NCBI GenBank assembly: GCA_918026815.1
Contig: CAKJVC010000072.1
Location: 1-64,000, forward strand
Direction: 5' to 3'
Origin: Chalara sp. BL73
Lineage: Eukaryota; Ascomycota; Leotiomycetes; Helotiales
DNA: 64,000 nucleotides
Shown here piece after piece: positions 1 to 12,011 of the stretch; position 1 is the stretch's first letter; each line of letters starts with the position of its first letter. The translations under genes were made by a program, and so were the position numbers. The notes beneath the pieces are model-generated. The model made no database searches and was not told the origin of the DNA. It saw nothing but the letters and a program-made list of their open reading frames with translations.

Positions 1-1053
1 CCATGAGTTTTTGGATTCAGTGGCTTCGATTCCCACAGTCCGCAGCCTCAGCTCATATTTTCAGAAACTATTACCTATGGCCAGATTCGTGTGTCTATTT
101 GGGTCACAATTTCCTATTTACAGAAGATATATCCATACTTAAGACAAAACAAATGGTGAGGGTACTCCAAAACTCTGTGGCTTTCTTGAGCCCCGCAGCG
201 GTTCTTATCAAGAGCCTTCCTCTGAACTCCAAATGGTTGTGTGTGCCTAGGACAGCTGAGTGGCTGAAATCCTACCATCTTCGAATCAAGAGCCCCCAAT
301 AATACTCGAGGACGCCAAGTTCTTCCGAGTGTTTAGCGGATTTAATTATAGGTTACACATTTTACCCTTTTGGGCTCTGCATTTGGCGATCCCTGTTGCC
401 ATGCTGATCACTTTCCCCAAGGTCCTGGATCTGCCCGTCAGGATTTAAAGTTGATTCCCGTTTCTCATCGCCGCCCCGAGTGATTGGATGAACAGCTTGA
501 GGAAGCCCTACAGGCACAGCGGAGGAGGGTCCTTGAGAAACTGTTAATATTTACCTGAGGAGGGATCGGCTTTAGGCAAGAAATGAGCCTCCATAAAAAC
601 ATGTTGAGCTGAATATTTGGAGATGCAAGCTCAGTCAGAAAGTGGGAATGTAAGAAAGTAAGACAATCGGCATAGCTCAGAGAAGAGAAACCTGCTGCCA
701 CATCATAATTACACATCAGTCTTTGAAATCGAGATCTAGGAATATCTCCTGAGTGTGTATTTGTAAGATCCAATAACGCCAAGAAGATGCCTGATCCATT
801 TTCCAGTCTAGATATGCACCAAATGAAAGTACAGAGAAACAATTTCGCCATAAAATGCAAACCGCAACGCCTCCCTATGTCGCCTATTGTGAACACCGCG
901 CACAAGAAATCTATGCGAATCCACGGCCGTGAGGCCATACAACAAGTTGAAACAATCTATCACGCAAAATCTAGAGTTCCGTTAGATGTGAATATAATAT
1001 GCCAGCTTTAGAGCCCTACCAAATCAGAAAACGAACAATGAAATCAGAGCAAT
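1..1053. other. Intergenic, no supported gene
   Basis: The short open frames here on both strands have no recognisable domain, no consistent splice pattern and no family motif. I see no RNA gene or repeat. The segment lies 3' of the minus-strand bZIP-like gene and runs off the window edge, so a gene end could be missed. Confidence 0.5.
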
Positions 1054-1856
1054 CTATCGTGAGCTGCTACCGTGACCGCTTGCGCTTCCACTCCCATAAT
1101 CGTAATATGGTTGATCTTCTCCTTCGTAGTAAGTAGAATGCTCTGGAAAATACCCTTCTGGATCCTCGTATACAGGCTCGATAGTAGCTTCATATTCTGT
1201 CGCACCTTCATAATTGCTTCGCCCATCATAATAGCTTCTATCCTCGTAATGGCTCCTATCTTCATAATGGCTTCTGTCCTCATCCCGTCGCGACTCCTTT
1301 CTATACTGCTCTTCCCGTGCGTTACCTTTGGAGACTACATGCTTCAAGGAGAACGAACCCCATGGCAAACCGGAGAGTTCGTCCGTTTCTTCAATTTCAT
1401 TTGGATCAGGCGTGTGATAAGAACTTCCTGCATGTCTGCGATTTTCCTCGTCTCGATCTTGTCGCTCCTTGGCTTCTTTGGCTTTATCACCTATCGGTGC
1501 AGCGCATACGGTCAGTTTCGAGCCCATTTGCTGTCAAAGGCGATAAGCTTACGAAACTTTCTTTGGGCAATCCGATTCTGGACGCGCCTTCTCTCTTCCG
1601 GATCTGTGATCTCGCTCCAATCGTCCTTCTTGCCTTTAGATTTTGAAGTTGAGGAGTGGCCTTTGCCTTTAGAAGAAGAACCGGAATGGTGATGAGAGGA
1701 TCGATGTGAAGAAGCCATCTCCGTCTCGGTGGCTGAATCCCCTTCAGAATTGTGCTCGACAGTCTGGTTCTGATCAAGGTCGTCGATCACGATCTGGGGA
1801 AGCTCACTCGTTGATTGTTGAACTGGCGGCTCAAACTCGCTGCTTGTGTTTTGAAA
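1054..1856 (-). CDS. bZIP-like (basic region) transcription factor, 5' end unresolved
   Basis: Two exons are clear on the minus strand: about 1856-1553 and 1490-1054. A 62-bp intron (1552-1491) restores the basic-region sequence NRIAQRKFRDKAKEAKERQD. The NxxAQRKFR core is the DNA-contacting basic region of fungal AP-1/Pap1-like bZIP proteins, so a nuclear sequence-specific DNA-binding role is expected. No leucine heptads follow the basic region; it runs into KERQDRDEENRR and then a Tyr/Asp/Glu/Ser-rich tail with tandem copies of EDRSHY near 1253-1285. Upstream coding has no ATG before an in-frame stop near 1862. Either a short 5' exon exists, or translation starts at the first in-frame ATG at 1718 (MASSHRSS). 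The N-terminal part is Ser/His/Lys-rich. The basic-region call is firm; the target genes are unknown. Confidence 0.8.
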
Positions 1857-4121
1857 GTCCCTTGATATTCTTTAGCTAGTCATCTTCAATCTCAACTTAA
1901 CACCACTAACATAATAGAAAATATAGGAATGAGCTAAATAAAATTCATACAATCTAACGCAAGCCCGTGTGCCAATGACTAATACTTGTGACTCGGTTTA
2001 CCAAATGGGAAAGAACCAAATTGATTGAATGGTAAGAATACCGGAAGTGTGGAAGAGTGGAGCTTGAAATATTCGTGGAGATCTCGTTAGGAATAAAAGT
2101 ACAACAATTGCAGTCTTGAGGAAGCGTCAGATACTGTACAGATTTTAAAACTTCCTCAGACCGGAACCGCATTAGTAGATATAGGCCAGCGACACTCAAC
2201 TGAGCACGGAGACGGTGCATTAGAAGGACTCTTGCAAATAAGAAATAAGAATGGAAAGCATAGCCTCGAAAGGAGTTAGACTGCAGACAAGGAGAAGCGC
2301 CATAGAACGTGACCCAAGTAACGGCCAAACGAAGAGGAAGCAATGGAAGCATTGGAATGAAGCATAAAACAAGGGCCCTGCCGGCAGTGGAAGCCATGTC
2401 AGATAGGGCTATAAGGCAGCCTTCAGGTGATTGAGAGCTTCAAGCAAAGTGTGATTGGACCCCATAGTATTCACAGCTAGCCTTGTCGGTAAGTGAAGCG
2501 GTTTTGGGCGTCGAGAAGGAGGAAGACGGCATGGAATCCGACGAATACGTTCAACCCTAGCAGGCTGGAGAAGCTGGGAGCGTGGACCAACAACCTCGAA
2601 AAGTGGGAATCCTCTAGCTCTGCAATATTACCTTGGGATACAGCTGGCATCCTTGAGAGGGGGATTTTACACCGGGTGTCTCTCAACCCGGGGTCGGAGT
2701 TAGTGCGAAATCTGTCTGGAAGCACCGTTGTAGGTTTACTCCGATGATATGAACAGAAATGGCTTCTCGTAATGAGAATAAGAAAGCCACAAATTGGCCG
2801 GTAAATGTTACACCACGATGGCTTGAGGATTTGATCTTGCTGGTTCCTGAATCGCTGCAGCCAAGCATCAAGAGAAAACCAGGCAACAACAACTTTCGCT
2901 TCACCAGACCGCCCCCTTGTTCAATCCGCCATTCCATATAAGTTACTCCACATATTTGGTCGATGATGATCTACAAGTAGTCTAGGTGTGCCGAATATAC
3001 CTTTCTCTACAGAAAAAGTAACAGCGCATCGGCGAAAGAGTAGCGGAAACCATGGTCACCCGACTCCACGCGATACGTCATTTTGTTCTGTAGACTCACA
3101 TCTCACGTCTCTCTCGACAGTCTTGCGCGTACAAACGAGAGCCTTTTACTCATCACCATCATCAGAAGGGCACAGTCATCGACAAAAGAGACCAGTGTGA
3201 AGCCTCGCGTGAGCCTGTGAGTGGGAGTGTGAGTGCGAGTGTGAGTGCGACCGTGAGTAATATCCCGGATGCCTCTCTACGCTGCACTGTAGACGTTGTG
3301 TAGTGTGATAGTCGGCTACCTAATATGCAAGATGGGGCTGAACCATAGACGCAATCGTGCAGCAGAATCGAATGTAAGCATTCGGACTACCAGAGCCCGA
3401 CTGCTTCCCATCCGGGGCAAGCTAGACTCTCCTGCTGCTTAGGAACTTAAATGTTGGAAGTAAGTAATACTTGTATTTATTATTGTCCCTAAGCCAGGTC
3501 TCGGCGTGTATCATTCCTAAGGCAGTACTTCTCGGTTCTGGATATCTGCCCCAGGGCTACTTACTGGTCACAACTACGAGACTGCAGGTTGGAGTCGGCA
3601 AGGTACACCAACAAGTGTTCCGAAGGGGTTTGAGACAGGGTATAAACGGAAACTGGGGGAAATGGAGCCGCCGATTTATATGGATATATTTAGATCTGCT
3701 ACAGTAGTCCAAGACATTGTGAAATTAAGGTTGGGTACCACCATACCTACCCTGTTCCGGCGGTGCTTTGCTATTGGGCAGACTGGAAAAAAAAAAGCAA
3801 GGGCAGTGGAGGAGAGGCCCAGAACATTTGCAAGCTTTTCCTAGCACGAATTTTGTCCTAATATTCCTACATATTTCCATGTCAAACTGTGGAGTTCGAT
3901 CCTGAAAGTCGCTCCCACCAACCAAAACCCATAACCATGTATCAGATATAGAAAGTCCAGGTGTTTGTACAGCTAAAATACACAACTGTGTGCAGGATAT
4001 TCTGGAAGCCTAACACACCAATTTCCAGGCTCCTGCAATGCTATAGGGGGCTGGTGGCACCCCTCAAGTGATACCCTACACCACCGAGGGCATACATCCG
4101 TAGGGCTGCGAAATCCATCGT
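1857..4121. other. Intergenic, no supported gene
   Basis: About 2.3 kb with only short unrelated open frames. A short GTGAGTG-rich repeat lies near 3215-3259, and an A-rich run lies at about 3788-3797. The region would hold the 5' end of the minus-strand bZIP-like gene and the 3' flank of the mS41 gene. No transposon ends or RNA genes were recognised. Confidence 0.5.
3215..3259. repeat. Short degenerate GTGAGTG tandem repeat
   Basis: The hexamer GTGAGT recurs five times in about 45 bases, in units of roughly 6 or 12 bases (GTGAGTGCGAGT-like), in otherwise non-repetitive DNA. It looks like a small microsatellite/minisatellite. It also resembles clustered 5' splice donors, but no exon is supported beside it. 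Confidence 0.6.
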
Positions 4122-4963
4122 CTATCTTGCAGCGCGTCTTTCTTCCCCACGTCGTTTCGCAGCCACTTCAGCCTGTAATAGATTGAAAAGTCAGCAATTG
4201 CTCAACGAATAGGGAACCGAACTTGTAACATAATCCATGGACTCCACGTTGCTCCCACGCGCGATACTGATCCATGGATCATTCTATGAATGGAGCTATG
4301 CCACTCCCTAAATATCCTTACCCTGCGTCGCTCTCCTCCATCTATGACTCTGCCTCTCTTGTCTTCCCACAATCCCTCAGATACCACAAGCTTAGCCCCC
4401 ATTTTCCCTTTGAGTGGTTGGGCTGCCTTGCCTATGATGGTTTTGGCACCTTTGATATGGAAGCCCGTTGGAATAGGAAGATGCTCCTTGGGCTTTCCCT
4501 GCGCAGAAATGCTTGAAGGCACGTTTACCACCTGCTTGCGGACATTTCTATTTTTTGATCTCCACAATTTCACAACACGCAGCTCTGCCCTCCCATTGTC
4601 CACATACTTCAAGTCACCTCCAATACCAAACAAACCAGCTCGGAACTTCTCACGCCACCGAAGAAGGTAGCGGCGATCGCGTGCAGGCTCGATTCCCAAG
4701 CCTTTTAGTTGTCCAGATGTTAAGGTGAACAGATCTCGCCAGGATGTAATTTTGTCGCTGTGTTTGCTAAGGGATCTGCCAATCAATGTGAGAAATGTTT
4801 TCACATCTGGAACGAATGGAGTTGTCCTTGGTGGGCGTGGTGCCTTCTGTCGGCTCAGAGCTTGGGTTAAACTTCTGGCCGGTGATGCTGAGGATGATTT
4901 TCGGAATGGTAACAGGAAGGAAGGTATCGGCCGTGAGACGGGCTTTATCATTGAACTAAACAT
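4122..4963 (-). CDS. FYV4: Mitochondrial small ribosomal subunit protein mS41 (IGR motif)
   Basis: Exons 4963-4322 and 4172-4122 with a 149-bp intron (4321-4173) give 230 residues. The IGR motif domain lies at about residues 52-105: DVKTFLTLIGRSLSKHSDKI, then TSGQLKGLGIEPARDRRYLL. This is the signature of yeast Fyv4, which is mitoribosomal protein mS41. The N-terminus (MFSSMIKPVSRP, Ser/Arg-rich, few acids) looks like a mitochondrial targeting peptide. The second exon adds the basic C-terminus AEVAAKRRGEERRAAR, which supports the splice. The ATG at 4963 was chosen because the frame upstream does not look like coding sequence and the presequence starts here; the ATG at 4951 is an alternative. 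The gene is divergent from the SNF2/RING gene. Confidence 0.88.
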
Positions 4964-5341
4964 ATTCTGCCGATAGTAAATAAGCGTATGAACCTTAGAA
5001 ACAGAGATTGCATACCACTGGCGCGCTGTTAGCAACCAAACAGCTCTGTTGTTCGGAGGATCTTTTGTCAACTCTATCAAATTCGGATGACCCACTTAGG
5101 CGAATCACGTGTTCTCGTGGTTGGACTAGTAAACTGATAAGAGCTTATCGGGCGGTATGGACTAGCGTTGACGGCAGTACTTTCCTATTGACATTTGTGC
5201 AGATGGCAACCTAAACCTTACCCAATCTTCTAATCTGTCTCTCACACAACTCTATTGCCAGTTGCATACATAGGAGAACTTTCTCAGCATCTTACCCGAA
5301 TCCCTTTCGAGAATGAACCGTGTACCAGATAATCAACAACG
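4964..5341. promoter_or_regulatory. Shared divergent promoter region (mS41 / SNF2-RING gene)
   Basis: 378 bp separate the start codons of two divergently oriented genes, so both promoters must lie here. An in-frame open extension of the mS41 frame runs upstream to about 5095 but lacks protein-like character. No specific binding site can be assigned from sequence alone. Confidence 0.5.
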
Positions 5342-8300
5342 ATGGGACGACTAACATGGAGAGGAGGACGGCGAACAGGTCCCTCCCGCGGACAGGATAT
5401 CACAAGGGCGCCAGACCGACACGCAAATAATCAGAATGGAATGCCATCTGGGGATCAAGCTGGTCAAATTCCAGACATTCTCATATCATGGGTGTCAAAC
5501 TGTCACTCTGCACACGAACCACCACGCAAACGCCAAAAAACAGAGAGAAAGATAGGCACATCTGAAGATTTCGAAGGCAAACAAGTCATTACCGAGGAAA
5601 GTCGCCTCGAGCACATCACGGCAAACGAGTGCTGTTGGGAATTACCATATGAAGGGTCGAAACTATCCAGTTTTTCGAAGCCCCTTCATCGCGATAACAT
5701 AAAACCTGTTATAAAATGGTGGTATGGTGTGCCACAAGCCATCACGATTCTAGACGAAGCACACACTCCAGTCTTTGAAGCATTGTTTCCCGATAATAAA
5801 AATGGCCTCGAGGATGTGCTGCTCGCTCTGGAGACAAATATATACAAAAAGAAGTGGTCGACCGAGCAGGGCAAAATCTGGACAGAAATCGGCATTTCTC
5901 TTCTTGAGAGAAATGGCTTGGACTACGTTGTCTTTCATTTTACGATAAAATGGAATATCACTATCTCACCCTATGATATTCCCCGAGTCAATCAAAAGCC
6001 ACAGTTTATTTCTAATATTTTAAAAAAGTACTTTCAAGATGCACATGCGGAGAAATTGACATGGTCACCGCAGGACTTCTACCAGGCTGTTCACACACCA
6101 GGTAGATCAGATGATGAATGGAAGTCATTAACAACAGACCAGCTGGAGGCAAACTTATACCCATTTCAGAAACGAGCTGTAAAATGGTTGCTGAAACGCG
6201 AAGCTGCCAATAGTCCGCAGAATCCAGAAACATCAGAATTACCTATCTCATTCATCGAAGCCAAAGATGCTCGGGGGAGGACTTGCTTCGTCAGTCACCT
6301 CTTTGGTATTGTTACATTGGATATTGGCCCTTTCCGAGAAGCAGAACAGTCTCTCAAAGGCGGTATTCTGGCGGAGGAGATGGGTCTTGGTAAAACTTTG
6401 GTGCGTATTGCCCTGATTTATCACCATATTCCTTGCTAACAAACGAATTCTGAACAGGAAATTATATGCTTGATGACGCTTCATAAACGTTCGACGGAAG
6501 CATCCACTGTCTTCGATCCATGGACTGGTCGGACTGTTCGCCCTACAGCCGCAACCTTGATTATCAGCCCGCCTTCAATTCTACAGCAGTGGATTTCCGA
6601 GATTAAGAGACACGCGCCGCAACTCAAGGTAATGCATTATGAAGGTGTCAGGGCACACAAGGATATGAATGAGAACGAGTTGATTGACTGTCTGGCTAAT
6701 TCCAATGTTGTTATCTCGACTTACGCAGTGCTGGCAGCCGAAATTCACTATACTATGCTCAATCCTGAAAAATCGTTACGCCGAGTGTCTAAGTATCCGC
6801 GGCCTAGATCTCCTCTTGTCCAGCTCTCTTGGTGGAGAGTATGTATAGACGAGGCGCAAATGATTGAGACTGGTGTGAGTAATGCCGCTGTAGTAGCACG
6901 ACTGATTCCACGTATTAATGCTTGGTGCATTACTGGTACACCCGTGCGGAAGGATGTTAATGACCTCCTCGGTCTATTGATATTCTTGCGCTACGAGCCG
7001 TATGCATCCACAAAACATGTTTGGACATCGCTCACAACGTCTCATAAATTCGAATTTCGCAGGCTTTTTGGTCACTTAACACTTCGACATAGCAAGCACG
7101 ATGTGAGGAATGAATTAAAGCTTCCAGCGCAAAGACGTTATATTATAACAATGCCCTTTACTCCAATCGAAGAACAACACTACCAAGAACTTTTCGCTGA
7201 AATGTGTGAAGATATAGACTTTGATCCTGAGGGAAACTCTCTTATTGATGATTGGGAATTTGACGATGCTATGGCCGAGAAAATGAGAATATGGCTAGTT
7301 CGACTACGACAAACTGCTTTGCACCCCGAAATTGGTGGTAGAAACCGACGTGCGTTAGGCTACAAAGATGGTCCTTTGAGAACAGTAGACGAGTAAGTGG
7401 AAACTCTCGGGTTTTAGGGTAACACTAATGTTATTTCAGAGTACTTAGTGCCATGATGGAGAATACCGACGTCAGTATTCGAGGTGATGAGCGCAAAATG
7501 CTATCCTCGAAATTGAGAAGAGGACAACTGCTCGAAAATTCTCCACGAGTCAGAGAGGCACTTGCGATCTGGACAGGGGTTAAGCATGAAGCCTCTTCAC
7601 TTGTAGAAGAGTGCCGAGAACTTCTGCAACTTGAGAGCGAAAAATTATCGGCTGAGGCTAATGATATCAGCAAGGACGAAGACAAGGCTATGGAGTAATT
7701 TCTATTTATGATTCTCTTCATCGAAATCTAGCTAACATGGAGCAAGATCGGAGCTGTCGCTACGCCTTAGTACCCTACGCCTCAGATTACGAAGTTCTCT
7801 GGAAATTGAGCATATGGCTGTTTTCTTCATCGCTAGCGCATATTTCCAGATTAGAACGAACCACAAGAATAACGAAGCTACTATACCAGACTCGCCCGAG
7901 TATCAGGCACTGGAGAAGCTCGAAATCGAAGGGTACGATGTCGCTAAGAACTTGAGAAGAGAAATCCTGCAAGAGGTGAGTCAAGACAATAATCTTCACT
8001 TTTACAAAGCTGTCACTACATAACCCTCGCTACATGGATATTACGCCTAGTCTCCAAGGCTGGTGATGGTACTTGAACTAAAGTTGACAGCCTCTTTGTG
8101 AGGTGGAAACATTATCGCATCATTATATTGCGAGCTCGAGTTATACTGTTTCCTTTACCATTCTCAACGTTGCTAACCGGTTTGCCTCTAGACGTTTAAG
8201 AAAGCAGAAAAGTATATGCGAGAAGTAAGCCGGAAAGCAAGTACACAATCTTTTGTATCTATTCCTGAGTTTCACACAAGTCCTCCCCGTGGTGGCATTG

Positions 8301-10168
8301 AAAGTCGCAGAATTATGGATGATCTTGATTCTTTAGCCAAAATCCTAGATGCACAGGCCAATGTCACTGATGAGTGGAGAGAGAGCATCATACAGTTTCT
8401 TCTTCGGCCACTAGTAGACGAAGATGAAGGTCTAGAGATAACGGGAGAAGAATATGAGGAGTCGACTAAGACCCAGGACGAAGTAATGGCTTTTGTCCAA
8501 GCTCTAAGGGCTGTTGTCGCAGATCGTCATGAAGTTCTCACTGGGCAGGAAAACTACTCCGTGAAGCAGGAGGTCAAAACTGCTCTAACATTGGCTAAGG
8601 GTGGCGATGGGCCATGCCCAGAGAAGACAATTGCTCTTCTTAGAATTCGCGCAGGGCTTCGGCCGATCAATACAATGGGATCTGTAAGAGGTATCGTGGC
8701 GGCGCTCCGAGCATTAGTGCAAACTCTGCGGATTGACGCTGAGATGGGTAATACTCGCGCACAGAACGAGTTGTCCATTGTTGAAAGACAACTAGACATA
8801 ACACAAACACAATTGAGTAAGCAAGCGAAAGCAACAACCGGTCTTGAAAAGGAGCTGGACTTGTTCACCACATTGATGAACGCGAGACTTGATTACTATC
8901 GTCAACTTCAACAGCTGTCAGATTCAGTCGCACCTTTGGAGGACTCGGTCGATCAGAACATTCTTCCTAAAATGCTAGAAGATGAAGAAAGTCTCTCAAG
9001 AAAGATTGCTGCTGCGAAATCAAAACGGAAATACCTGGAGCACCTTAGAATGGAGGCCGAGAATCCCCAGGAACAACGCATTTGTGTCATCTGCCGGGAG
9101 ACATTTGAAATTGGTGCTCTTACTGTTTGCGGCCATCAATACTGCAAAGAATGCATTCGGCTCTGGTGGCACAGCCATCACAATTGCCCCGTCTGTAAGA
9201 GGAAGCTAAGTCACGCTGACTTACACCAGATTACGTACAAGCCGCAAGAACTGTCAATTCAAACTGAGGGTGCTCATGAATCTACACAGGAAACAGCATC
9301 TCCCTCAAATTCTAGGAAGTCGGCGATCTATTCAGAAGTCAGCAAAGCCAAACTTGCTGAAATAAAGGGCATTGAGCTAGACGGCCCATCATTCACCACA
9401 AAGGTCGACACGCTGGCACGCCACCTGATTTGGCTCAGAGAATCTGACCCAGGAGCCAAATCTATCATTTATTCCCAGTTTAAAGACTTCTTGGAGGTAT
9501 TGGCGCAGGCTTTTCAGAGATTTAGAATTGGGTTTTCCTCGATCGATAAGCCTAATGGGATTAGTAGGTTCAAGAATGATCCAGCGATTGAATGCTTTCT
9601 TCTCCATGCACGAGCCCACTCCTCCGGGCTGAATCTGGTCAATGCTAGCCACGTCTTCCTCTGCGAACCGCTTTTGAACACTGCTCTGGAGCTTCAGGCA
9701 ATAGCGCGGGTGGATAGAATTGGGCAACACCAAGAAACAAATGTCTGGCTTTATTTGGTAGATGGCACTGTTGAGGAATCAATTCATACGCTCTCTGTCA
9801 AACGACGCATGGAACATATCGATCAAAACTCGATGAATAACAAGGTCAAGGGCAAGGGGAAGGAAGCCATAATTAATGAACTAAATGATAAAAACTTCGA
9901 GGAAGCTAACTCACTTGAACTGCAGCAAGCATCCCTCACGAATCTTTTAGCAAAGGGCGGTAAAGGAGGCGAAATGGTCGAAAACAAAGATCTCTTGGAA
10001 TGCCTATTTGGTGGCGTTAAGCAACGGAATACAAATCGCGATTTAGCAAATGATGAACTAAGACTGAGTCCAGAGGTAAGAAGATTATTAGGCGCAGAAG
10101 CAGCTGAGGGAAGGCTCATTGCAGGCGGAAGTCCCGCAAGTTCATCGGCTGCAAATCGTGGGCCGTAA
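5342..10168 (+). CDS. IRC20: SNF2-family ATPase with inserted RING finger (Irc20/SHPRH-type E3 ubiquitin ligase)
   Basis: Five exons (5342-6400, 6458-7392, 7440-7694, 7747-7975, 8192-10168) encode about 1484 residues; introns are 57, 47, 52 and 216 bp. Walker A EEMGLGKTL is at about residues 345-353. The Walker B position reads DEAQ (about residue 485), followed by the TGTPVRKDVNDL motif. A C3HC4 RING (CVIC..CGHQYCKECI..CPVC) is at about 1124-1163. The C-terminal helicase lobe has SIIYSQF and ARVDRIGQHQETNVW (about 1334). A RING between the two helicase lobes is the architecture of yeast Irc20 and human SHPRH, which couple ATP-driven translocation to ubiquitin transfer in nuclear genome maintenance. 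The splice between GKT and LEIICLMTLHKR restores motif I/Ia spacing. The N-terminal 250 residues are divergent. The last intron is unusually long for this window. Ligase activity is inferred from the family. Confidence 0.9.
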
Positions 10169-10931
10169 ACGAAATGTATAGTACAGCATCATAGATAGAC
10201 TAGGCAAAACTTGCTGTATCCCCCACCCCATCTACTCATCAAGCTTGGCCTGTAATTTTCTTGTAATTTTGTTATACAATTAAGACCAGACTACAGCATG
10301 TGCATGTTTGTTGAAGCTTCGATCTAGTGGGTCCAAGTAATCCATGTCAAATGTCACGAAGCCAATACGAACACCTTTGCAAGCTAGCTGTGAGGTTCAA
10401 TTACGAGAATACTAAACAAAGGGGAGAAGGTAGAGCTTGAGAGGATCTCCCTTAGAAAAGAAGCATATGTCACGTGTTAATCACATGATGAACCATGACA
10501 TCAATGGCCAGCAGCAAAGATAGAGCCCATGTTTCTTAGATCCAATTGGTAGCTTCTTAGACTTTTGTTTGCTCGTATATTTTGGCCCTGCTTTAGCTTT
10601 CATTTGTTCAAGTTTCCGAATCATCCATGTTGGTTTCTCCCTCCCACACTAAGCATGGTTTAAGCTCACTGCCACCTGTCCGAATTGAGAGAAGAGCTCT
10701 GCGATTAGCCCCTTCATTAGATGTATGATCCCACTTCTTTTTCCTCAGCCCAGTCACAAGTTTATTTTGTGCTGACTGTACCAACGCCGAGGCTTTCTTG
10801 TATATATATGGAATTACAGTCCCTTAGACTTTCCGAAAGCCATTGTAGAAAAACATATTTCTCACCATTCTGTAGAAAGCCCCTGATAACTCTCAAGTTG
10901 ACATCGTTCTTGTACTCTTCTTGTACGCGCC
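10169..10931. other. Intergenic
   Basis: 763 bp between two same-strand genes, containing the 3' flank of the SNF2/RING gene and the promoter of the GNAT gene. A pyrimidine-rich stretch precedes the GNAT start at 10932. I see no additional gene. Confidence 0.5.
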
Positions 10932-12011
10932 ATGGATACTACTAAGTACACGCTTAGCGAGATTGATCCGTCAGACATAGACGAGGTATTCCAAGTTATG
11001 GAAAGAGCGTATAAAGATGACGAGGTATGGGCCGTAGTCATCAAGGATGTTTCGCTTGAAGCTATCCACCCCTGGGTCATGAGCACATTTGCCCCACGAT
11101 GGACCATGGCCGATAGAACTGTGTTCAAGATTACGGATATCGCGTCGAAGTATATCACTTTCCTACAGATTTGTGTTTCTGCATCATCACGACGAAAGCT
11201 AACCGCATTTTAGGAGAATTGCAGGATGGACCACGCTTCAATATCCTTGGGCTGATAGGCCATTGTCCGATGAGCTAAAAGCTATCGCACTTTCTACCGA
11301 TTTGCCTCCAGCTCCAGAAGGTACGTCACTTTCGCCCCCTAATGTCTGCCGCAGAAGTGAGGCGGAAAGTCTGATATAGAAGGGTTCTGCCTGGACAGGC
11401 GAGCAGCCACTAATAGGATTTTGTTAAAGGAACCAACATGGTGGCGTACCAGCGCTTCTTCGAATGTTTACATGCGACGCATGGCCTTGGATATGATCCT
11501 GAAAAGCACTTTCGTGAGTACGAGGCATCTTAGAGAGATTGGCGGTGACCACTAACCTCTCTAGATCGCCAGGGTACAATGATTGATCCCGATTTCCAGA
11601 AACAAGGACTTGGGACAGCGCTCACTCATCACTGTAAGTACAAAGCTGCTGAGAAAAGATGCGCCTTTTATGAACAAACCCTGAGAGCACTTTCTAATAC
11701 AGTCTCGTTCCATGGCTCCAATATCCTCATGCATATCTCTGTCTCGGGGGCCTCGATTCTTAACGTATCGTTAATTACTTCAAGACAATGTCTGAATATT
11801 CCAAGCTGATACCAATATTTTCTTAGGTAATGCCATTGCAGATAAAGCTGGTGTTGCGACATACGTCTCCGCAAGACCAACCAGCATCAAGATGTTCAAC
11901 GATAATGGCTTCGTGAACATCGGCGAGCATGACGCTCACTTGGAAGAATTCGGGGGTCTGAGGGAGAAGAGCATCACGAAGGCGTGCAAAAGGGAACCCG
12001 ATTCAGCCTGA
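10932..12011 (+). CDS. GNAT-family N-acetyltransferase
   Basis: Five short exons (10932-11149, 11214-11320, 11430-11513, 11565-11633, 11827-12011) give 220 residues with all phases consistent. The N-terminus (ITLSEIDPSDIDEVFQVMERAYKDD-like spacing) is a typical GNAT first helix region. The acetyl-CoA loop is MIDPDFQKQGLGTALTHHC, with the Q-K-Q-G-L-G-T motif A. The C-terminal SIKMFNDNGFVNIGEHDA matches the end of GNAT folds. It should transfer an acetyl group from acetyl-CoA to a small-molecule or protein amine; the substrate cannot be told. Fungal genomes hold many such paralogues, often cytosolic and unlinked to pathways. No partner gene is adjacent. Confidence 0.85.

Noticed and set aside
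3..302. 99-residue open frame at the window edge
   Set aside because: No domain, unusual composition, and overlapping frames on the other strand are equally long; not supported as a gene.
465..938. 157-residue minus-strand open frame
   Set aside because: No recognisable motif, no splice partners and no protein-like pattern; likely chance.
1954..2397. 147-residue minus-strand open frame
   Set aside because: No family resemblance and low-complexity Leu/Ser composition; likely chance in an intergenic region.
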